Source of the DNA: Paratrimastix pyriformis
Lineage: Eukaryota > Preaxostyla > Paratrimastigidae
NCBI GenBank assembly: GCA_027972325.1
Contig: JAPMOS010000135.1
Span: 1 to 64,000 of the forward strand
Direction: 5' to 3'
DNA length: 64,000 nucleotides
Below the pieces are notes generated by a model. It worked only from the letters and a program-made list of their open reading frames with translations. It did not search any database and had not been told where the DNA came from. Numbering within the stretch: position 1 is the first letter of the stretch; every line of letters begins with the position of its first letter. A program made the translations under genes and the position numbers. Below are positions 42,751 through 53,350 of this stretch, in pieces.

Positions 42751-43813
42751 TCGGACTTCCTGAACCCCCTCTCACCGGTTACGGTCCTGCTGTCAGGACA
42801 CCATCATGTGGAGTTTGGCAGTATCTTCAGGTTACACCGAACTTGAAAGATTAAATAATAAATTTCAAGATTAAATTATTTCGCAAGAAAAGCTAGTCTT
42901 ACCCTCCCTGGCTTACCTGCCTTACTCCCGCATTTTTTCGGCGGTGCACTCAAGCGGTTTTCTGAAGGTTACACTTTGAACGTTGTTCTGCGTTTACCGA
43001 CGCCACAGCCTGTGGCGTCTTGTGCTTGGGTCGTTATGTTTTTGGGCCGGCTCTCGTTTTCCTCGGCTGCGGCCAAGTCTGGTTGGAGAGCATCGATATC
43101 GGCCTCTGGCAACCACTTGTTGGACTTCTCGAAACACTTCTATGACGATGGAGCAGCTGCTCTGGCCCTCGCGGTTCCTCCTCCTCTTTTTCCTGGACGG
43201 CTTTGGAGGATTTCTCTGCATTGCCAAGGCGGCCTTGCTGGCTTGGCCCGTCGCTGGGCTGGGCGCTCTGGTTCTTTTCATTGTTTCGAGGTTTGTCCTA
43301 ATCTTTTGTTTTTCCCTTCGGTTGCGATGATTGGGCCGCGACCTTGGTCGCCTGGCCATACCGATCCGTTGGGAACGCGTGCACTCTTGGGTGGCGGTTC
43401 CGTCTGGATTCGGGCGGTTTGGGGCTGGCCTTATCGGCCATGCTGCGCTTCGGGCGCTCCCACCGCACTGCACTCTGGGTGCAGCTCGAGCTCTGGCGCA
43501 GACCTGGCTGACGAGCAGGTCTTGGCGGTGGCTCATGACTTTAATGACCGGACCCTCAATTGGGCGACGGTTTGAGCGGCTAGGCTTTTCAGTCTCCGCT
43601 TGGGTCCCTCGACGACAATCCCTGTTTGGGGTTTTTCTTCGTTGGTATTTTCGGGCATTATTCCGTTGAGAATAGATCGAAGTGCCCTCTCTTTTCCCTT
43701 CTCGTTGATTGCTGTTTAATTAAACGGCTGTTTTCGCGAGAGTCGGGAGGATGAATTGGTCCCTCCCACGAAGACGGGCAGGAAAAACGGAAAATGGGAG
43801 AGCGCGAAGGCAG
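42751..43813. other. Unrecognised sequence
   Basis: A 199-codon plus-strand frame (42976-43575, beginning MNVVLRLPTP) is present, but composition and residues do not resemble a known protein. A short AT-rich stretch (42840-42890) lies at the left. No repeat or RNA gene was recognised. Confidence 0.35.
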
Positions 43814-43949
43814 TAGAGTAAAGTCACAACGCCGTTATAACGCCTACAAAACGCGCTGCAACCCGGTGCGACGCGTCGCAACCCCATTTTACCCCATTTT
43901 AACCCCATTTTAACCCCTTACAACGCGCTGCCACGCGTTCGGACCGTTT

Positions 43950-44090
43950 TTCCCCGTTGCAACATCTGAACATGCGCAACGCGTTTTCCCCGTTGCAATG
44001 CGTTTTCCCCCGTTGCAACGCGCTTTTCCCCGTTGCAACGCGTTCCCCGTTGCAACGCGTTTTCCCGTTGCAACGCCGTTGGGCCACCTA
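43950..44090. repeat. Left subterminal GTTGCAACGCG repeats of the MITE-like element
   Basis: Seven or so units of CCGTTGCAACGCGTTTTCC spaced 17-25 bp. GTTGCAAC is itself a palindrome, so the array could bind a dimeric protein such as a transposase. Confidence 0.6.
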
Positions 44091-44477
44091 CCTGCCCTGC
44101 CCTTTCTTTCCGATGGGATCTTCTGGCTGGCTCTCCGCGGCACATGTTTTCGAGTTACATTAATAGATCATTTTCTGCTTCGACACGATTCATTGCCTGC
44201 CCTTTCTAATGCATTACCACGGGCCCACCCATGTCGTCTTTCTGAGGCTGTCTTCGTGTCCAAAACCATTATTACGTTCATTTTCATCGAGCCTCACATG
44301 GACGAGTTCGGGTTCCTCGTCTCGGAAGTGGAGTGGGGGGAAGTCGCGTATGAGTGAAGGATGCATCGGAAGAAGATTCCTGGAATTTCGCGGTTGATGG
44401 TTGGGTTGATGCACACGCAACCAAGTTGTAAGAAAGAAGAAGTTTCCGTCTTGTTTCAACTGCGATGGCCTGTAAAC

Positions 44478-44650
44478 GGGGGCAACGGGTCACAACGGGT
44501 CACAACGGGTCACAACGGGGTGCAACGGGGTGCAACGGGGTTGCAAACAGTATAACGGCATGCAACGGTGTTGAATGGCGTTGAGATGGTGTTGAAACGG
44601 GTTGTCACGCGGTGCAACGCGGTGCAACGCGGTGCAACGCGGTGCAACGC
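44478..44650. repeat. Right subterminal repeats of the MITE-like element
   Basis: Runs of CACAACGGGT (four), TGCAACGGGG (two) and TGCAACGCGG (four), reading as degenerate partners of the left array in inverted orientation. Confidence 0.6.
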
Positions 44651-44709
44651 GTTGGGCGGAAACGCGTTGCGGAAGATAGGCGTTGTAACCCCGTTGTGAC
44701 TTTACTCTA

Positions 44710-46449
44710 GTGTTGGAACGCAGGACGCAGTCCGTTCCTTTCTCTTGGACCTTTTCTGTTTGCCACTCCTTTCGCGGCTCGTTTCCAGAAAACCGGCGAG
44801 TTGGTGCGAATTGTTCCCTCTTTGCGCACTCTTAGTGGGCCAAGGGGATCTCATTCCCTTCGCGGCATTGGCACCAGATTTTGGAGCTGGTTCTCTGGGT
44901 GGCCCGATTTGGTTTCGGCCCGGCCTTCCCCCTTTTTTGATGCAGAAGGGTTGGTTTGCCTTCCGTTCTTCTGCTTTCTGGACATCATGCCGGTTTCTCC
45001 GCAGATGATGGGGCCTTGCCCTCTGATACCGCTGAGGCTTGCTCGGCGCCCCCGTTTTCTTTGGGTGGCTTCTTTCGTGCCTCAGGCGAGCGGAGCGGTT
45101 TATGCTTTTTGCGCGAAAGAGCGCATGCAATGCTCATGCTGGCCGGACGTTGGTCGGTCGGGACCGGTTCCGCGCTCATCTCTTTGTCTCCTCGACCTAG
45201 TTGGGTCTCGGGCTCGCGTCGCGAGCCGACTGATCGTGGGAGTTGGGGCCTTGCCCCACCCGATTTGGGGTCTTGCCCCTCCCGATTTGCGGATCTGTCC
45301 CCGGCCCGACTTGGGGTCTTGCCCCAAGCCGACTTGGAGGTCTTGCCGGCTTGGCCTCGTGTTGTTCCGCGAGACCAGTGTGGACTCAGCCCGCGTATGT
45401 GGGGTGTGGTTTCCGCACGGGGTGGTTTTCCCCTCTTTGCCACGTTGCTGGCGGCCGACCGGGTGTTCACGCCGTTCACACGGCTGACCAGGGCACGACG
45501 TCCTGTGGACTTTGCCCGACACTGGGCGGGCGACCCTTATTGGGTCTGTCCGGTGGAGCCGCCGCACTATGTGGAGTGGTGCCCCCCATCTTCTGGGCCT
45601 TTGGGTCGGATTGGGTTCGGATGGCGTGGGCCTGCAGCCTTCGTGCTGTGGTTCCTTTTGGTGGCATCCCGTCGGGTTTGCGCCCTTATCATGGGCGACG
45701 TCGTTTACCCGGGACCTCCTGACTATCTCTGCTTTCTCTTTGATTCTCAGCAGGCCGCCCCTCCTTTGGGTGTCGGTTCGACGGGGTCGACACTGGGGCT
45801 GGAGAGCGCCCTTGGGGCGGAGGCAGTGCCTCTTGTTGTCCTGTCCGGACCAAGATGGGGTTGACTGCCATCTCTGTCGGACTTCGGCGGGTGAACTTTC
45901 ATCCGTTCCGCGGTGCGGTCCGTGTGGTCGGGCGTTTCTCTTCCCTGACTCTTGACTCTTAATTCCCCCCGGTCAGGATTACCGCTGGGCGGGCACCGTT
46001 GCCTCTTTCCTTGAGATCTCCATTCCTGTGTTTGATGGAGGGCTTTGCGCCTGGTTCGCCGCCATGGGCCATGGCGGCGGTTCGCGAACTCGTCTCTGGC
46101 TTTGCTTGCCGGTTGATTCTGCGCCTCTCTGGTGCGCGTGGCCGTGGGCTTGTGCCCGATGCCCCGGTGTCTCTGCCAGGGCTTGCCTTTTGGCATGCAT
46201 GGCCACCTGTGGCCCGTGGTGATGGGCCCGGAACTGCTGTCAGTGACTGACGCAAGCGGGTGAACTCCCTCGGGAGGTTCGCAGGTTTCCCTGTGTGGCG
46301 CTGCCTTTGGGTGGCCCCTTTCGACGTCGGAGCTGCGCGCGTGGCGTTGGTCGCGTGGTACTGTCCCTTGGGCGCTTCACGCTGTGCGCCGCGCGCTGCG
46401 TGGTACGCTTGCATTGAGATGCCGTCCGCTTTGGCGCGGTCCGCGGTGT
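44710..46449. other. Unrecognised sequence with weak internal repeats
   Basis: Long plus-strand frames exist (44801-45487, 44956-45864), but their residues (many Pro, Leu, Arg, Ser, Cys) look like products of biased composition. An imperfect ~25-bp repeat around GGGTCTTGCCCC occurs at about 45243-45350. No gene is supported. Confidence 0.35.
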
Positions 46450-46653
46450 GATGACGTCCGCTGTGATGACGTCCGCTGTGATGACGTCCGCTGTGATGAC
46501 GTCCGCTGTGATGACGTCCGCTGTGAGGACGTCCGCTGTGGTGACGTCCGCTGTGGTGACGTCCGCTGTGGTGACGTCCGCTGTGATGACGTCCGCTGGA
46601 TGACGTCCGCTGTGATGACGTCCGCTGTGATGACGTCCGATGACGTCAGCTGT
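46450..46653 (+). repeat. 15-bp tandem satellite containing TGACGTC
   Basis: About 13 copies of GATGACGTCCGCTGT, some with one substitution (GAGGAC, GGTGAC) and shortened units near the right end. There are no spacers, so it is not a CRISPR array. The unit length of five codons keeps a DDVRC frame open by chance. Confidence 0.85.
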
Positions 46654-47662
46654 GTCGCCTTGCGCGATGACGCGGTCCGCCTGGTGCGATCATGCGTTGC
46701 GCCGCGCCTGACGCGCTCATATGCCTTGCACTGTCCTTGTGCGGGGCACCGTCCGCGGTCGTTGACCTGTGCTGTTCGCTGGGCGCGATGAGCTTGGTGC
46801 GGAGCGCAAGCGCTGTCCGCGGGCGATGCGTGATGCCGCGTGGCGCTACGTGTCTTTCATCCCGTCTTTGCTGAGCAGCTGGCTTCAGATCAGCCTGGCT
46901 GCGCTATTCCGCCTGTTTCCCTTGAGGCAACCGGGTTCGTCCCGGCTCCTCGGTGGTTGGGCGGGAGATGGCCTGTATGTCCTTCTCCCTGCTGGGCGGC
47001 TCTTGGGCTGCGGGTTTTGGGACCTGCGCACGTCCTTCCCATCTTTGGGAGGGCATCACAGAGGTTTTTTCGCTTCCCTTCTCCAGTATGAGAGGAGGGG
47101 AGGCTGTTGGCTCGGGCCCAGCTCGGGGTTCCCCGCGGTCGTCGGGGTCACTGACCCCCTTTTTTCCCCCCATCGGGTGCGGGTGTCTGGCCGAGTCCGT
47201 TGTGGCGGGTTGGCCGGACATCGGATTTGTTGGGTGCCTCTGGCAGGTCCGCCAGCGGACCTGTTGATCCCACCGGTGGTGGTCGCTCTTTTCTTTGGGG
47301 CCTGCCCCTTGCAGCTGCCCCGGAGCGGCACACTTCGTGGCGGTCAGCCACGGTGTCATCCGGGGCCGTCGGAGCTTTTTGTGGGACGACACGGCTGCTG
47401 ACGCGGTCCAGTCGCAGGGTTTTCCCCATTCTCTTGTCGGGTTGGATGCTTTTCCACATAGCAGGTCACTTAAGCTAAACGCGAGAATTTCGCTTAATTT
47501 TGAAAACGTGAGACATGAAATCAAATCGCGGTTTCAAGTGCGGAATCGAACCCATATGGGTCCTGGACAACCCATAAAAACTCCGCGCGAATTTCTATGG
47601 GCGGTTCGACCGGGGTGATAGCCACACGCGTTTCCTAAACGCGATCTACGTAACATGACGAC
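46654..47662. other. Unrecognised sequence
   Basis: Mixed composition with weak frames only. Around 47530-47545 there is GGAATCGAACC, which resembles a tRNA T-loop on the minus strand, but no other tRNA parts are present. Confidence 0.35.
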
Positions 47663-48190
47663 TCCTGATCGCGGTGTCATCGCGGTGGCCGATCTAGCGT
47701 GCGGAAACCCCGGCCCCATGGTGGGGGCCCCCTGGGCGCGTATCGGGGTTCCATCCCCGCCGGTTATGGGACGGGTAATAGCCGCACAAGTTTGTATAGG
47801 CCGAAAACGCGTTTTGCCCCGAATCGACCCCAGGAAAATTTTTGCGAGGGTGCACTCCAGGTACTCGAATGACGCTCCACCACCACCCCGATCGAGTGGC
47901 TACCTCGGATTTTGAAAATTCAAATTTTGAATTCGGGGTATGGTCGACCGCGTCAATCACAAGTCATACAACGCTCCGGAGGCCGTCCTGATCGCGGTGT
48001 CATCGCGGTGGCCGATCTAGCTTGCGGAAACCCCGGCCCCATGGTGGGGGCCCCCTGGGCGCGTATCGGGGTTCCATCCCCGCCGGTTATGGGACGGGTA
48101 ATAGCCGCACAAGTTTGTATAGGCCGAAAACGCGTTTTGCCCCGAAACGACCCCAGGAAAATTTTTGCGAGGGTGCACTCGAATGACGAC
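47663..48190. repeat. Tandem duplication with period 323 bp
   Basis: TCCTGATCGCGGTGTCATCG at 47663 recurs at 47986. The first ~195 bp of each unit are nearly identical, to GAGGGTGCACTC. The rest of unit one (47860-47985) is not fully repeated. Confidence 0.8.
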
Positions 48191-49466
48191 TCAGATTTTG
48201 ATAATTCAAATTCAAGAATTTAATCGGGGTCGGGTCGACCGTTCCTCCCCACCCGGCCCCTTGGTCCCTTTTCCCGCCCTCTGCCCTGGCCCCCTGGCCT
48301 CTGCCCTTCGGCCTGGCCTTGAACATCTGGCTGGTCCCATGGCCCCTCGCCTTCGGGCCCGGCCCCAGCCCGCCCAGCCCTGGCCTGTGTCTGTGTGCGC
48401 GTGACATCCGTCTTGTTTCAGTGTGCGCCCATTCTATTCCAAGAACACCTCCAGCGTGGGGGGGGGGGGGGGGTGAGGGGGAGGTGAGGGGGAGGTGAGG
48501 GGGAGGTGAGGGAGAGGAGCGAGGGTGTGGCACTGGGGTCCGTGCCATCCCGGTCGGCCCCACCGGGGAGCCGCCGCGGTCGCCCGTCCTGGGGTGGGAG
48601 CCACCACGAGAGAGACAGGAGCTTCCTGTAGGGGAGGGGTGGGCCGGACAGGGGCCCTCCACAGCGGACGGTCAGCCGAAAAATTGTCCCGCCGTGAGGT
48701 GGCTGATGGGAAGTGGAGGTGGATGGATGGGAGGGGCGGTGGACAGATGGGAGGTGGATGGATGGCTGGCGGTGGAGGGGTGGCTGTGGATGGATGGAGG
48801 GGAAGGGACGGATGGGAGAGGTGGGAGGTGGAGGTGGACGGGTGGGGCCCGCTGGATGGGTGTGAGCGAGAGCACTAGGGGGAGGGAGAGTAGGCGAGGG
48901 AGGGAGATGAGGGAAAGCACGGGAGAGGACGGGTGAGGAGAGCATGGGAGAGGACGGGTGGGGTGAGGGAGAGCATGAGAGTGAAGGAGGGTGAGGGCGA
49001 GTAGGGAGAGTGAGCACCGCCGGATGTTCGCGTTCTGCTGCCAACCAGCCGCGCACGCCCACGGCGCCGCGTGCGGAACAAAGTGGATGGGTGGGGCGAG
49101 GGGACGAATTGGTGGTGGCGGAGGAGGAGGAGAAGGAAAAGAAGAGGAGGAGTGGTACTACCGACCAGTGGCGAAGACATCCACAGGAGGTGTGGGTCGG
49201 TGCGGTAGTCGTTTGGCGCGTAGGGCGTTGTGTGGGTGTGTGTGTGTGTGGGGGGGGGGGGGGGATGAGGGTGTTGAGGTCTGCAGGGTGACGTCGGCAG
49301 GAGGTGAGGTAGACAGGGGTCTGAGGTGGACAGGCAGGAGGGTGAGATCGACGGCAGGTGGGCTACATGGGTGATGTGCAGGGGGGGGGGGGGGGGGGTC
49401 GAGAGGGGGTCTTGGGATCCAGACCGAGGACGATGACCAGGATGCCCGCCGCAAAATCGGTGGTGG

Positions 49467-49467
<1 letters not shown>
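48191..49467. other. Low-complexity G-rich region
   Basis: Contains G runs at about 48459-48473, 49250-49264 (15 G) and 49381-49398 (18 G), (GGTGAGGGGGA) repeats near 48475-48510 and GGATGGATGG-type repeats around 48700-48850. Open frames here are composition artefacts. Confidence 0.6.
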
Positions 49468-50577
<1,110 letters not shown>

Positions 50578-51156
50578 GATGTCCCGGAGAGCGAGAGCCG
50601 GACCTTTCCCCGACCAGCATTGCAGGTGCGGCTCGGCATCGAAGTGGACCGCCGAGGGGTGGATACAGGGCTGGGCGACCGCCGCGTCGGGGGATGTGAG
50701 GCCTGGCAGGGGCGGACCGCTTGATGGTCAGGGCGGCATCTGAGTGGGCCACCTTGGCGAGACGGCCGCGGTGGCGGCCTGCAGGGTCCCGATGAGGCCC
50801 TCGCACGCAGCCGATCCACGGCCCGCTGGGGTGAGGGAACCGACAAGGTGCCATGACAAAGAGCGGATCAGACGGGCCCCGCACGCCGCTCTGGCCTCAC
50901 TTCGTGTTTCCCTGGGGGTTGAGGCGGGGTCGGACCCGCTCCTCGAGGTCGGCGGCCATGACCGAGAGGCGGCCTCGAGGTCGCGGCACCGGGCGGCGGC
51001 ATCGGAGGCGGCCTGCTCGCGCTGGGCGAGCTCTTCCACCAGCTGCTGCATCTGGAAGGCGGCGATGACGCGGTTCTTCAGGCGCTCCTGCTGCGGGTCG
51101 GCTGGCGCTGGCTGCCCCCCAACCCGGGGCGAGGCAGCTGTCGCGGCTATCCCCAA
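50578..51156 (-). CDS. Possible host exon with coiled-coil segment
   Basis: On the minus strand the frame at 51156-50728 reads PQQERLKNRVIAAFQMQQLV followed by EELAQREQAASDAAARC, a convincing heptad-like coiled coil with low internal repetitiveness. An alternative phase (MAADLEERVRPRLNPQGNTK) follows at once, so an intron or sequencing shift may occur near 50970. Family not recognised. It sits between the microsatellite and a C run of about 23 bases (51157-51179). Confidence 0.3.
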
Positions 51157-51179
51157 CCCCCCCCCCCCCCCCCCCCCCC

Positions 51180-51902
51180 GGTCGTCGCCACCTCACATGG
51201 CCCCCTTGTCGGCGCCGGGGCGGCCCGTGGGGCGAAGAGGGTCGTGTTGAATTGGCACCGCCACCGCCCCTGGGGTGCAGGCAGATGCGGCCGAGGCAGA
51301 GGCGGAGGCAGGCAGAGGGACGATGAGATGAGGTGGTCGACACACGGCAACGGAACCTGGGGGAGGGTGACCGAGGCGGGTGAGGGCGGGCGCCATCCAG
51401 CGCAACTCCACCCCACAGACTTCGCCCGATGATGCACACGGAAGACGGACCTAGGTGGTAAGCCGGGTACCAGCCCGGTGGGGGCCGGCGACTGGCGAGA
51501 GCTCCCCCATCCCGCCTGCCTGCCTGCGGGTGTATATCCTCGTCCCCAGCGCCCCTGCCCTGGGGTGTGGGCGAGGCTCTCGCGGGTGAGGCCGACAGCA
51601 GCCCCGAATCGAGCGGGGATAGCCACTCCTCCACCCCCGGATGGTGGGGGATAGCCGCCCGTGGGGGGTTGAGGCTGACTGGTCGGGCTCCGGGGAGAGA
51701 GCCGCACCAGGCGTGTCTGGGCGGGGGTACACGATGGTGGGGGCGGTGATCGCCCCGGGGCGATGGGACCATGGGGCGCGTGGGGAGGTAGGCGGCGGCC
51801 CTGGGGGGGAGCGGGCCGGGGATGGGCCGGCTGAGGGGCGCGGAAGAAGAGCCGCACCGAAGCGGAGCCCGAGGGGAAGGTGGCCAGTGCCGTTGGGAAG
51901 TT
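51180..51902. other. GC-rich sequence without recognised gene
   Basis: Open frames on both strands are rich in Pro, Gly, Ser and Arg. Intron-like or exon-like boundaries cannot be assigned with confidence. Confidence 0.3.
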
Positions 51903-52555
51903 GGGGAGATGGTGAGGGGGTGGTGAGGGGATGGTGAGGGGGGATGGTGAGGGGGATGGTGAGGGGGGATGGTGAGGGGGATGGTGAGGGGGGATGGTGA
52001 TGGTGAGGGGGGATGGTGAGGGGGGATGGTGATGGTGAGGGGGGATGGTGAGGGGGGATGGTGATGGTGAGGGGGGATGGTGATGGTGAGGGGGGATGGT
52101 ATGGTGAGGGGGGATGGTGAGGGGGATGGTGAGGGGGATGGTGAGGGGGATGGTGAGGGGGATGGTGAGGGGGATGGTGAGGGGGGGATGGTGAGGGGGA
52201 TGGTGGGGGATGGTGAGGGGGATGGTGGGATGGTGAGGGGGGATGGTGAGGGGGATGGTGAGGGGGGATGGTGATGGTGGGGGGGATGGGGATGGTGATG
52301 GTGAGGGGGGATGGTGAGGGGGATGGTGATGGTGAGGGGGGATGGTGATGGTGAGGGGGGATGGTGAGGGGGATGGTGAGGGGATGGTGAGGGGGATGGT
52401 GAGGGGGGATGGTGAGGGGGGATGGTGAGGGGGATGGTGAGGGGGATGGTGATGGTGAGGGGGGATGGTGAGGGGGGATGAGGGTGATGGTGAGGGGGAT
52501 GGTGAGGGGGGATGGTGAGGGGGGATGGTGAGGGGGATGGTGAGGGGGATGTGGG
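51903..52555 (+). repeat. G-rich minisatellite, unit GGTGAGGGGGAT
   Basis: About 50 copies of a 10-14 bp unit over 650 bp, with the G-rich strand always on plus. Four closely spaced G4-6 runs per ~50 bp make G-quadruplex formation likely. The long minus-strand frame of Ser/Pro/His/Ile repeats is an artefact of the repeat. Confidence 0.9.
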
Positions 52556-53350
52556 CGTGGCGGCGGCGAGGCGGACCGGGGAGAGCGACCCGGGGCCGTG
52601 GCGGCGGTGGTTGGTCACCGGGAGATGGGATGGGGAGCACGCCCTGTTGCGGTTGTTGTTGTTGCTGCTGTTGTGGTGGTGATAATGGTGGGGGAGGGGG
52701 AGGGAGAGGGAGAGGAGACGGGGTGGGGAGAGCTGGTCTGGCATGTGGAGGAGGAGGGGGGGGCGGGGGGAGATGGGGACGGACTTCGAGCCGCTGCGGG
52801 AGGTGGAGCGTTGTGACCGCTGGGCGCCGCCCATGACGGGGGAGCCACCCAGGCCCAGCGGGGGCGACAGGTCGGGCGGGCGGGCGGGGCGGCCAGCAGG
52901 GGAGGGATGGGGAAGGTGCTGTACATCGATGTAAAATGTTCGAAACTTCATCGTGCGCAAAACAGGAAACAAACCATAATTAAGGAAGCCTAACCACGCA
53001 TTCAGGCGTATGGAGACGTTTTTGATGGAGTTTGACCGGCATCGAGTCGGCATCTGCCGCAGCCGAAATGTCATGCTGGGAGCCAAGGGAATTGCAGTAC
53101 CCTTCGAGATAACATCAGTCAGGAACGTTTCAGGGTGAAATAGAGCCATCGTGGTGGTACAACATCATCAATGGCGACATGCCGGGATCCTTTGCGGCTC
53201 TCCTTTGGTGGGGACACACTTGAAGTGTTGGAGAAGCCATTCTCGTTGTCGGGGGTCGGCTGACATGTCCCCTGTGGGGCAGGGCGTCGCTGGGAAGAAC
53301 AAAACCGAACGCCCAAAACAGAGGAGCTCTCCCTGGCTCCGTCTTTGAAT
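52556..53350. other. Host-type sequence with weak exon candidates
   Basis: A less GC-rich stretch (about 52925-53340) contains a minus-strand frame starting at 53149 (MALFHPETFLTDVISKG, then RLRQMPTRCRSNSIKNVSIR) that ends near a possible donor at about 52920. It could be a 5' exon of a minus-strand gene. No family is recognised. Confidence 0.25.

Larger units (their letters stand above)
43816..44707. mobile_element. MITE-like element with imperfect terminal inverted repeats and TA target duplication
   Basis: The left end GAGTAAAGTCACAACG and the right end are inverted over about 30 bp with three mismatches, and both are flanked by TA (43814-43815, 44708-44709). A TA duplication is typical of the Tc1/mariner superfamily and related elements. 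There is no transposase. Subterminal regions are full of GTTGCAACGCG-type units (43950-44090) and of GGTGCAACGCG / GGGTCACAAC units (44478-44650), arranged in opposite orientation. Length 892 bp. Confidence 0.65.

Noticed and set aside
46450-46653. CRISPR-like regular array
   Set aside because: Units are contiguous 15-mers without spacers, in a eukaryotic context.
47530-47545. tRNA-like T-loop GGTTCGATTCC on the minus strand
   Set aside because: No acceptor, D or anticodon arms can be formed around it.
50897-53149. 750-codon minus-strand frame rich in SPSP and HHPPH
   Set aside because: The middle is the GGTGAGGGGGAT minisatellite read backwards. Only short flanks could be coding.
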